From positions 1,327-9,713 of the forward strand of contig DGUQ01000102.1 of the NCBI GenBank assembly GCA_002394725.1: 8,387 bases of DNA, given 5' to 3'. Below are positions 1 through 6,394 of this stretch, piece by piece. The translations under genes were made by a program, and so were the position numbers. This stretch comes from Ruminococcaceae bacterium UBA4306. Lineage in GTDB: Bacteria; Bacillota; Clostridia; Oscillospirales; Acutalibacteraceae. The first letter of the stretch is position 1. Each line of letters opens with the position of its first letter. The notes under the pieces were generated by a model. That model worked only from the letters and a program-made list of their open reading frames with translations. It was not told the DNA's origin and did no database searches.

Positions 1-295
1 TAATCGTCTGTCATCCGATCCGCGTATCATGATCCGAATACGAAAGATAAGCCGGACATTTTTCAACTCTATACAAAAAATAGAACAAATTGAATAATCA
101 GGCAAATATAATAAAAGCATTCTTTGTCGATTGTGATAAAATATAAAAGATTACAGAATTTTAAGCATTTATTTTCTAAATAAGAAAAATAGCGCAAAAC
201 GATTTGTATATAATGTAAGGGAAAATAATCAGAATGGCTTTTTATGTTGTTTTGAGTATTTATCAAATCATTTTGAAAGAAAGGAGATACGATTA
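1..295. other. AT-rich 5' flank without a supported gene
   Basis: The first 60 or so bases are of mixed composition, and the rest becomes very AT-rich up to the first gene. The forward frames contain only fragments of about 30 codons with no ribosome-binding site, so no gene tail can be supported. A TAA stands at positions 1-3, but whether it ends an upstream gene cannot be judged. The last 80 bases act as the leader of the adhesin gene and hold a possible -10 element and its ribosome-binding site. Confidence 0.6.
209..214 (+). promoter_or_regulatory. Possible -10 element of the adhesin gene promoter
   Basis: A perfect TATAAT lies 82 bases upstream of the adhesin start codon, within a TATATAAT context. 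No convincing -35 hexamer is found 16-18 bases upstream; the sequence there is A-rich. Transcription would begin near 220 and leave a leader of about 75 nt. A TTTGA/TCAAA inverted repeat (251-255 and 263-267) lies in this leader, but it is too weak to interpret. In DNA this AT-rich a single hexamer can occur by chance, so confidence is low. Confidence 0.35.
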
Positions 296-3200
296 ATGAC
301 AAAAAAGCAAAACCGTTCGTTCGGTTTTGGCAAGCGTACGCTATCTGTTGTTTTGGCGGCGTTGTTGATTTTGTCTACCTTTGCGGTCGTGATCACGACG
401 ACCTCGCTGTCGGCGAAAGCTGACATCAGCTACTGGTTTGTATCCGGTTCGATGAACGGCTGGACGACCAGCGCTACCTCGGCGAACAAGATCAACAGCG
501 GGTCCGGCGGCTCGGTCACGATCCCTGTTACTGCCTCCGGCATCAACTTCAAGATGGTCGCCGAAGAAGGCGGCGCGAAGTGGTGCGGCGTCAACGGCAG
601 CGGTGATGAAGTCACGATTCCCAACAACACCAAGACAGAGTTGGTGTGGAACGGCGGAAAAAACATCCATCTGAACCTGCCGGCTAATACTGTCAGCGTG
701 ACCTTCACGCTTTCCGTTGAAGGCGGCAAGAACTATGTAACGGCGAAGCCCAACACCAGCGGTGACGGCGGTGACGGCGGCGATACGAGTAAAATGACGT
801 ATACCGCACCCGTCAACACCGGCAACAGCGCGAACACCGCGTCGAACCTGTTCTGGGCGAACGCGACCTACTTCGACTACATGTCGGATGAAGAGCTCGC
901 GAACACCCAGTGGCTCAAGCCGGTTCAGGCAGGTACCAACAACTTCGGCGGTGCTGTGGACGAGTGGTACCCGTTCTACGCGTTCAACCGCGAGGTCGTC
1001 AAGGCACAGGCGGATGCTCATTCCGACTGGTCTCAGCCGCTGTACTTCGGTAACTTTACCGATACCAACGACGCGTACAAGGAATCGTCCCATCATCAGG
1101 GCGGCTCCGACAGCTACGGCTACCGTGAAGCGACCAACTCCTATAACGTCACCCGTTTTTCGCATATCGCGAACAACTCGGACAAGTCATGGAACAACAG
1201 CATTCCGCATGTCTATGACATGTACACGAGCTATCAGGGTCTGGTGAACAATTCTCTTGACGCTAACGGCAATCTCTTGCTTCCGAACGGACAACAGGCT
1301 CCGTACTTCAACGCGTCCGAAAGCGGACCGTTGAGCGGATACGCCAAGGTCGTCAACAGTTCCTTCCCCTTTAAGGTAGCTGACGTCCCCGGCAAAGACT
1401 ACAAAAGGTATACCTTCAACTCCAAGAACGCGACCGACAACGTCTATTTCACATGGGCGAGCGACGGCTCCGCGACCTACCCCACCGGCGTCAACTACGG
1501 TGCCGGTACGACCTACGGTGTACAGGACGGTCTGAGCCGATTCATGTATAACACAGCCTCCGGCTACGGTATCTTCCCCTTCAACAACGCGTCCAACAAC
1601 TATAAGGGTACTAAGACCAACGCTAACGAGAACCTGAACTACGGCTTTGGTATCAAGACGCAGGTGAAGTTCCGTGTTCCGACTCCCAACGAGTCCGCCG
1701 GCGTCAACACCGCCTTAGATCCGGTCTACTTCGACTTTACCGGTGACGATGACTTGTGGATGTACATCACCGACGAGTCGGGCAACTCTCAGCTCGTACT
1801 CGACATGGGTGGTGACCATAAGGAGAGCCACGGTCGTGTGAACTTCAACAATCTCACGGCTACGGTAGATAAGACCGGTACCTCCGGTTCTTCCGCAACC
1901 AAGAGCTTCACCTTCGATTACTCCCAGACCTACACCATGACAGTATTCTACATGGAGCGCGGTCTGATCGAGAGTAACTGCAAGATGGAATTCACCATGA
2001 CGCCTCTGGGCAACAACTTCATCGTTACCGAGAAGATCGATACCGCGAACGTCAACGAAGGCATCAAGGATGTCGTATCCGAGATTTCCGAATTCGGCTT
2101 CAATCCCTATGATGACAACACGGCTGTCACCGACAGCGACTATGCTGATTTTACGCTGGGCAACGGCGGCAGAATGGATATTCCGCACTCGATCTTAGGG
2201 ATCAACTCTCAGCCGAACGTCAAGCAGTATAAGCCTTCTAACAGCTATCTGTCCTATTCGACCGATTGGACCTACTGGGATAACGTGTCGAATAATACGA
2301 GAACACAGCTTGACACCGGTACGACGAGCGATTCATCCAAGCATACGATGATCAATGCCTCCGGCAATGAGTATGACTATGCCGAGCTGCAGGTCGACTA
2401 CGTCAACACCCCGAACGTCGGCACCTTCTCGGTAGAGAAGAAGATGGCTGAGGGCGCGATCGTTCCCGCGGGCAAGACCTTCCCGGCGACGATCTATCTG
2501 AAGTTCAAATCCGATGCCGACGCCCGCGCCTATACATTAGTAGATGATGACGGCAATACCCACACCAATGGTAAGGTTAATCTCGTACCCGGTGAGGCGA
2601 TCAGCTTCAGCGGTATCCCGACCGGAACACGCGTCTATGTGGTAGAGGACAGCGATGCGAACTACACCGCTACCTACAGCCACGACCGCATGCATCCCTA
2701 TATTGTAAGCGCCACATCGGGCGGCGTCACCGTTACCAATACACCGAATGAGTCCACGCCCACTACGGCTGTGATCTCCGGTACCAAGAAGTTCGATGAC
2801 ACCAACTACACCGGTAATCTGTTCACCTTCGTTCTTGAGGGTGTACCGCGCTTCCCCGTTGATGCGGATGATGCCATAGATACTTCTTCGACCTATCTGA
2901 TGACCAACACCGTCACCAACGGCGCCTTCTCGTTCGATACGCTGAACTTCACCGCGCCCGGTGTCTATCGCTATCATGTCTATGAGGATATGTCGAGCAT
3001 CACAGGCGCTACCTACAGCTCCGATATCTTCAACAATCAGCCTGATTATCTGGTGTCCATCACCGTTAGAGATGTGAACTTCAAGCTGGTTGCCGATGCT
3101 CCCGTCTATTACGATTATTCTCAGTACGAGGCTGACGGCGTAACGCCTCACGCGATGTCCTCCGCTGACTTCAGCGATGATAAGATCGATCCGATGGGCA

Positions 3201-3808
3201 TCGTTTTCCTCAACCGGACCCAAAAGGGCTCGATCACGATCAACAAGACCAACCAGAGCAACCAGAAGGTCAACAACGTTATCTTCAAGGTCTATCCGGT
3301 TTCCGATGAATTTATTGACGAGCTCAATCGTATGACCGACGACGAAGCGAAGTACGAGAAGGTGCTCGCCCTCGACACTACTCCCGATACTCTTAGCTAC
3401 GGTACGGGCACAGGTCCCGATTACGGCTTTGATGACGGCGTCGCAAAGTTCGATAATCTGCCGATTTACAAGAACGGTTATCAGACTTCTTCCGCTCCCG
3501 AGTACCAGAAGTACGTCATGATCGAGACCAATGTCTCTGAGGCAAATGTACCCGGACAGATGAACGCGAAGTACAACCTCAACAAGACCGTGCATGTCTT
3601 CTCGTTCCCGTTGGAGGGTAAGTATCACTTTACCTATGACTATGTCAACGGTGTTCTGAAGGCTCCGAACACCGCCGGACCCGGTATGACGATGTTCAAG
3701 ATCATCGGTGCTTTGGTCGCCGCGCTGGGTGTTCTGTCTCTTGGCGGTTACGTACTCTATACCAAGAGATCGACAAAGCGTAAAGCTGTAAAGCACGACG
3801 CAAAATAA
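296..3808 (+). CDS. Large pilus tip/ancillary adhesin with fibro-slime domain
   Basis: This 1170-residue surface protein starts at an ATG preceded by AAGGAG (281-286, 9-nt gap). Residues 1-42 form a long Sec signal peptide (basic N-terminus, hydrophobic 17-38, likely cut after AKA). Residues 44-150 form a beta-rich module opening with FVSGSMNGW, resembling carbohydrate-binding E-set or starch-binding folds. A GDGGDGGD linker follows at 156-163. Residues 185-570 match the fibro-slime family: DYMSDEE near 195 and FTGDDDLWMYI then LDMGGDHKESHGRVNF near 481-517. Residues 576-708 are unassigned. A Cna-B/DUF5979-like module (709-818), a Spy0128/FctA-like isopeptide module (822-975; candidates K831/K832, E897, N973) and a SpaA-like module (976-1120; K984, E1077, N1118) form a stalk. 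The C-terminus has a membrane segment (1133-1155) and a basic tail, but the expected LPXTG reads APNTAG (1123-1128). A tip or ancillary role is inferred from size, domains and position before the backbone pilin. Confidence 0.87.
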   Translation: MTKKQNRSFGFGKRTLSVVLAALLILSTFAVVITTTSLSAKADISYWFVSGSMNGWTTSATSANKINSGSGGSVTIPVTASGINFKMVAEEGGAKWCGVNGSGDEVTIPNNTKTELVWNGGKNIHLNLPANTVSVTFTLSVEGGKNYVTAKPNTSGDGGDGGDTSKMTYTAPVNTGNSANTASNLFWANATYFDYMSDEELANTQWLKPVQAGTNNFGGAVDEWYPFYAFNREVVKAQADAHSDWSQPLYFGNFTDTNDAYKESSHHQGGSDSYGYREATNSYNVTRFSHIANNSDKSWNNSIPHVYDMYTSYQGLVNNSLDANGNLLLPNGQQAPYFNASESGPLSGYAKVVNSSFPFKVADVPGKDYKRYTFNSKNATDNVYFTWASDGSATYPTGVNYGAGTTYGVQDGLSRFMYNTASGYGIFPFNNASNNYKGTKTNANENLNYGFGIKTQVKFRVPTPNESAGVNTALDPVYFDFTGDDDLWMYITDESGNSQLVLDMGGDHKESHGRVNFNNLTATVDKTGTSGSSATKSFTFDYSQTYTMTVFYMERGLIESNCKMEFTMTPLGNNFIVTEKIDTANVNEGIKDVVSEISEFGFNPYDDNTAVTDSDYADFTLGNGGRMDIPHSILGINSQPNVKQYKPSNSYLSYSTDWTYWDNVSNNTRTQLDTGTTSDSSKHTMINASGNEYDYAELQVDYVNTPNVGTFSVEKKMAEGAIVPAGKTFPATIYLKFKSDADARAYTLVDDDGNTHTNGKVNLVPGEAISFSGIPTGTRVYVVEDSDANYTATYSHDRMHPYIVSATSGGVTVTNTPNESTPTTAVISGTKKFDDTNYTGNLFTFVLEGVPRFPVDADDAIDTSSTYLMTNTVTNGAFSFDTLNFTAPGVYRYHVYEDMSSITGATYSSDIFNNQPDYLVSITVRDVNFKLVADAPVYYDYSQYEADGVTPHAMSSADFSDDKIDPMGIVFLNRTQKGSITINKTNQSNQKVNNVIFKVYPVSDEFIDELNRMTDDEAKYEKVLALDTTPDTLSYGTGTGPDYGFDDGVAKFDNLPIYKNGYQTSSAPEYQKYVMIETNVSEANVPGQMNAKYNLNKTVHVFSFPLEGKYHFTYDYVNGVLKAPNTAGPGMTMFKIIGALVAALGVLSLGGYVLYTKRSTKRKAVKHDAK

Positions 3809-3826
3809 TCAGACGCAAAATAATCA
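3797..3826 (+). repeat. 15-bp tandem duplication across the adhesin stop codon
   Basis: GACGCAAAATAATCA occurs twice, back to back and without mismatch (3797-3811 and 3812-3826). The first copy contains the last three codons of the adhesin (Asp-Ala-Lys) and its TAA stop. Because the unit is 15 bp, the second copy keeps frame and carries a second Asp-Ala-Lys-stop. This looks like a recent replication-slippage duplication. It extends the spacer before the backbone pilin gene and has no obvious coding effect. Confidence 0.9.
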
Positions 3827-3839
3827 AAGATCACGGCGC

Positions 3840-3868
3840 TTGACTTTTGGATAGCAACGCGCTGTATT
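3840..3868 (+). promoter_or_regulatory. Probable internal sigma-A promoter for the backbone pilin
   Basis: TTGACT (3840-3845; 5 of 6 consensus) is followed after exactly 17 bp by TGTATT (3863-3868; 4 of 6). Initiation would fall near 3875, about 28 nt before the backbone pilin ATG. An extra promoter here would allow backbone subunits to be made in excess over the adhesin, as pilus stoichiometry requires. The -35 lies in the loop of an imperfect 6-bp inverted repeat (CGGCGC near 3834 with GCGCTG near 3859). That hairpin lacks a downstream T-run suitable for termination. Confidence 0.5.
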
Positions 3869-3902
3869 AGAGAATATTTTTCATGAAAAGGAGATTAAAA
3901 AC

Positions 3903-5279
3903 ATGAAATCAGTTAAGAGAATCCTCTCTGTAGCTGTAGCGGTTCTTCTGATCGCTATGATGATGATCCCGGCAGTTTCTGCTGCAGGCTATTCCATCAC
4001 CCTGAACTGTGACCTTCCCGGTTACGAGTACACCATCTACAAGGTAGCTGACTACAACAGCACCACCGGCGCATTCTCTACCGATTATGCCGCTCTCAAG
4101 AGCGAGGTTGAGACCAGCAAGGAGAGCACTGCCGCTCTGCTGACCGCTTGCGCGGATGTTAACTTCACCACCTCTGTCGCTACCTTCAACACCGACGACG
4201 CTACTAAGACCCTGAGCGTTGGCGCAGGTATCTACTATGTCAAGATGACCAAGAAGTCCCCGAACTTCAAGTCCCTCACTCAGGATGCGATCGTTGTATT
4301 CCCGAACAAGAGAAACACTGAATCCCAGACCCTGAACCTTTCTGAGAAGATCAGCGAAGGCGAGCCCAACGTTTCTAAGGACTTCAAAGTCAACGGTTCT
4401 CTGACCAAAGAGGATCAGACCCGCGGTACCATCGATACTGCCGCTCAGACCAAGACCATCACTTATGTTCTGACCGCTGATGTTCCTGCTTCTACTGTTG
4501 ATACCTACATCATCACCGATAGAATGGGCGCCGGCCTCAAGGCTGTTACCGCCGCTAACATCAAGTCCGTTACCCTGAACGGCACTACCGATCTCGATTA
4601 TAATTTTGTTACCGAGGGCATCAACGTTGCGAAGGATGATACCGTTAACAAGAAGTACGGCACCGAGGGTAACACCTTCGGTATCAGCATCGCGGCTTCC
4701 GAGCTGGCTAAGCCCGGTTTCTACACCGAGGGCAACAAGGTTGTCGTAGAATTCGAGACCGAGCTCGATTACGCTACCGCGGCTGTCGGTTCCGCAATCA
4801 TCAACCATGACGACCTGATCTACGGTAACGCTTCCGCTCTGAACGTAAGACCCGGTAATGACGTCACCGTCAAGACCTATCGCGTAAGCGCTAAGAAGGT
4901 CGACGCTACCACTAAGGCTCCTCTCGGCGGCGCTACCTTCGGTCTGTATGATGACGCTGACTGCACCAACCTGCTCGCTACCGCTGAGTCCGACGGCACC
5001 ACCGGTATGGCTGTCTTCGAGGTCAAGCTGCCTGCAGGCACCTACTATGTGAAGGAGCTCGCGCAACCCAGAGGCTACAACCTCAACTCTGAGGTCAAGT
5101 CCGTCACTCTGGGCGACTCCAACGCTGACGCTACCGTCACCATCGAGGATACTCAGGCGAAGCTGCCCTCCACCGGCGGCAACGGCACCATGATGTTCAC
5201 CATCATCGGCGGCAGCCTCGTACTGCTCGCTGCTGCTCTCTTCGTTATCGTGATGAAGAAGAAGAGCTCCGCTAAATAA
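3903..5279 (+). CDS. Major (backbone) pilin, LPSTGG-anchored isopeptide protein
   Basis: This 458-residue protein is the likely shaft subunit of a sortase-assembled pilus. The ATG follows AAGGAG (3888-3893, 9-nt gap). The signal peptide is residues 1-27 (cut after AVSA). The N-terminal domain (28-145) ends at VVFPNK (131-136), where backbone pilins carry the YPKN-type pilin motif; K136 is the candidate lysine joined to the next subunit. Residues 155-312 fit a fimbrial D2 isopeptide domain (K159, D206, N309). Residues 325-418 form a SpaA/Cna-B domain with an E-box, YYVKELAQPRGY (E385), a candidate lysine at 331/332 and D416. LPSTGG (421-426), a membrane helix (430-450) and a KKKSSAK tail form a canonical sorting signal. 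C36 and C83 could form a disulfide. The gene lies 94 bp after the adhesin and is closed by a strong terminator. Codons are heavily biased, as in a highly expressed gene. Backbone identity is well supported; bond assignments are inferred from family patterns. Confidence 0.92.
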   Translation: MKSVKRILSVAVAVLLIAMMMIPAVSAAGYSITLNCDLPGYEYTIYKVADYNSTTGAFSTDYAALKSEVETSKESTAALLTACADVNFTTSVATFNTDDATKTLSVGAGIYYVKMTKKSPNFKSLTQDAIVVFPNKRNTESQTLNLSEKISEGEPNVSKDFKVNGSLTKEDQTRGTIDTAAQTKTITYVLTADVPASTVDTYIITDRMGAGLKAVTAANIKSVTLNGTTDLDYNFVTEGINVAKDDTVNKKYGTEGNTFGISIAASELAKPGFYTEGNKVVVEFETELDYATAAVGSAIINHDDLIYGNASALNVRPGNDVTVKTYRVSAKKVDATTKAPLGGATFGLYDDADCTNLLATAESDGTTGMAVFEVKLPAGTYYVKELAQPRGYNLNSEVKSVTLGDSNADATVTIEDTQAKLPSTGGNGTMMFTIIGGSLVLLAAALFVIVMKKKSSAK

Positions 5280-5300
5280 TTTGTCATTGATCTAACTCTG

Positions 5301-5326
5301 AGGGAGTCCGCAAGGGCTCCCTTTTT
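5301..5326 (+). terminator. Rho-independent terminator after the pilin genes
   Basis: AGGGAGTCC (5301-5309) pairs with GGGCTCCCT (5314-5322) around a GCAA tetraloop. This gives a 9-bp stem with one T-G wobble, and a T-run at 5322-5326 follows directly. It sits 22 nt after the backbone pilin stop and should separate the pilin transcript from the sortase transcript. Confidence 0.92.
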
Positions 5327-5335
5327 GTATGTAAT

Positions 5336-5364
5336 AAAAAGCCTTCCCCCCAGAGGGGAAGGCT
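5336..5364 (-). terminator. Terminator-shaped hairpin reading on the minus strand
   Basis: AGCCTTCCCC (5340-5349) pairs perfectly with GGGGAAGGCT (5355-5364) around a 5-nt loop. AAAAA at 5336-5340 becomes a T-run on the minus strand, so the geometry is an intrinsic terminator for transcription entering from the sortase side. No minus-strand gene is supported in the window. Similar C/G-rich AGCCTTCCCC hairpins are, from general memory, common intergenic repeats in gut Clostridia, so it may be a dispersed palindromic element rather than a dedicated terminator. Confidence 0.7.
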
Positions 5365-5438
5365 CATCAACGCACTGCTTTTGTCATAGCTGTAAAAACA
5401 GTCAAATCAACTCAACGTCTTATTTAACATTTCGTTCA

Positions 5439-5467
5439 TTGCTTTTACCTTTGATTTATACTATAAT
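5439..5467 (+). promoter_or_regulatory. Sigma-A promoter of the sortase operon
   Basis: TTGCTT (5439-5444) is followed after 17 bp by a perfect TATAAT (5462-5467). Transcription should start near 5474, about 24 nt before the first sortase ATG. Together with the terminator at 5301-5326 it makes the two sortase genes a separate transcription unit. The -35 is only partly conserved, which suggests modest expression compared with the pilins. Confidence 0.7.
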
Positions 5468-5497
5468 ATTACGAGAATAACCCAAAAGGACGTTTTT

Positions 5498-6394
5498 ATG
5501 AAACGCTATTTACCCATTATTGCCATTGTTTTGATCTTCCTGATCGGTCTGGGCATTTTGACCTATCCGCTGATCAGCGCGGTTGTCAATAATATCGGTA
5601 TCCGCAATGAGGCGAGAGTCGAGGCGCAAAAGGCGCAGGATATGGAGCCCGAGGAGGTCAAAAAGCTCTTTGACGAGGCAGAGGCGTATAACAAAAGCCT
5701 GCTCAATACCGTCATCCTGACCGACCCCTTTGATGAACAGGCGTATGAGGCGATCGGCGCGCATTATGAAGAGACCTTCAACACCGGCGCCAACGGACTG
5801 ATCGGCTTTATCGATATCCCGAAGATTAACGTCTATCTGCCCATCTATCACGGCGTATCCACCGAGGTGCTCGAGCGTGGAGCGGGTCATCTGGATAATA
5901 CCGCCTTTCCGATCGGCGGCAAGAATACCCACAGCGTGATCTCCGCTCACTCCGCCTTTCCGACAGAGACCTTCTTTGACTACCTCACCGATATGCAGGA
6001 GGGCGACTATTTTTACATCCATGTGCTCGACCGCGTGCTGACCTATCAGGTCGATCAGATCAAGGTCGTCCTGCCCGATAATACGCACGATCTGTATGTC
6101 GAGGAGGGCAGGGATCTGGTCACGCTGCTGACCTGCACGCCCTATTCCATCAACTCCCACCGACTGCTCGTGCGCGGTACACGCGTGGAGGATCATGACC
6201 CGGGTGACGTCGCGTCTGTTTCGACCGGCAACGATTACTTCTTCTTCCTCGGCTACAAGATCCCCTTTGTGACCGCGGGCATCGTGATCGCCGTGTTCCT
6301 GCTGTTTGTCGGCGGCGTGGTATTCGTTATCCTGCGTCTGCATAAGAAAAAGCTCAGGGAGCGTGCCGCAAAGGACGGTGATCGGGATGACTAA
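5498..6394 (+). CDS. Class C sortase (pilin polymerase)
   Basis: This 298-residue membrane enzyme cleaves LPXTG-type signals between Thr and Gly and transfers the acyl group to a lysine of the next pilin. The ATG follows AAGGA (5486-5490, 7-nt gap). Features in order are an N-terminal membrane helix (5-27), a lid with DPF (76-78), as in class C enzymes whose lid Asp and aromatic residue occupy the active site, GFIDIPKINVYLPIYHG (103-119), GAGHLDNTAFPIGG (128-141), catalytic H151 in ISAHSAFP, catalytic C213 in TLLTCTPYSINSHRLLVRG with R222, and a second membrane helix (256-280) with a basic cytoplasmic tail. Two membrane helices and the TCTPY-NSHR signature are typical of class C. The usual GH before the catalytic His is AH here. 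It is the natural polymerase for the adjacent LPSTGG pilin. It overlaps the next gene by 8 bp, implying translational coupling. Confidence 0.94.
   Translation: MKRYLPIIAIVLIFLIGLGILTYPLISAVVNNIGIRNEARVEAQKAQDMEPEEVKKLFDEAEAYNKSLLNTVILTDPFDEQAYEAIGAHYEETFNTGANGLIGFIDIPKINVYLPIYHGVSTEVLERGAGHLDNTAFPIGGKNTHSVISAHSAFPTETFFDYLTDMQEGDYFYIHVLDRVLTYQVDQIKVVLPDNTHDLYVEEGRDLVTLLTCTPYSINSHRLLVRGTRVEDHDPGDVASVSTGNDYFFFLGYKIPFVTAGIVIAVFLLFVGGVVFVILRLHKKKLRERAAKDGDRDD
6370..6375 (+). promoter_or_regulatory. Ribosome-binding site fixing the start of the second sortase
   Basis: AAAGGA lies 11 nt before the ATG at 6387, inside the end of the first sortase gene. The frame stays open further upstream to an ATG at 6306. 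That longer start would add 27 residues lying wholly within the coding sequence of the first sortase and lacking a ribosome-binding site. The 6387 start places a Lys-rich N-terminus directly before the membrane helix, as expected for a sortase. Confidence 0.7.

Noticed and set aside
2..97. Open fragment that could be the tail of an upstream gene
   Set aside because: It is only 31 codons long, the composition drifts into AT-rich DNA, and no recognisable protein features are present.
69..302. 77-codon open frame on the minus strand opposite the adhesin leader
   Set aside because: It lies in AT-rich promoter DNA, gives a low-complexity Ile/Phe/Tyr-rich protein, overlaps the adhesin start codon and has no supporting context.
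2537..3796. 419-codon open frame on the minus strand
   Set aside because: It is fully antisense to the adhesin, whose domains are recognisable. It arises from the biased codon use of that gene and shows no family features.
3909..5066. 385-codon open frame on the minus strand
   Set aside because: It is antisense to the backbone pilin, with Gly/Ser/Val-rich low-information sequence, and is a codon-bias shadow.
6306..6386. 27-residue N-terminal extension of the second sortase
   Set aside because: It lies inside the first sortase gene, has no ribosome-binding site, and would place an unusual Cys/Ser-rich segment ahead of the Lys-rich membrane-helix start at 6387.
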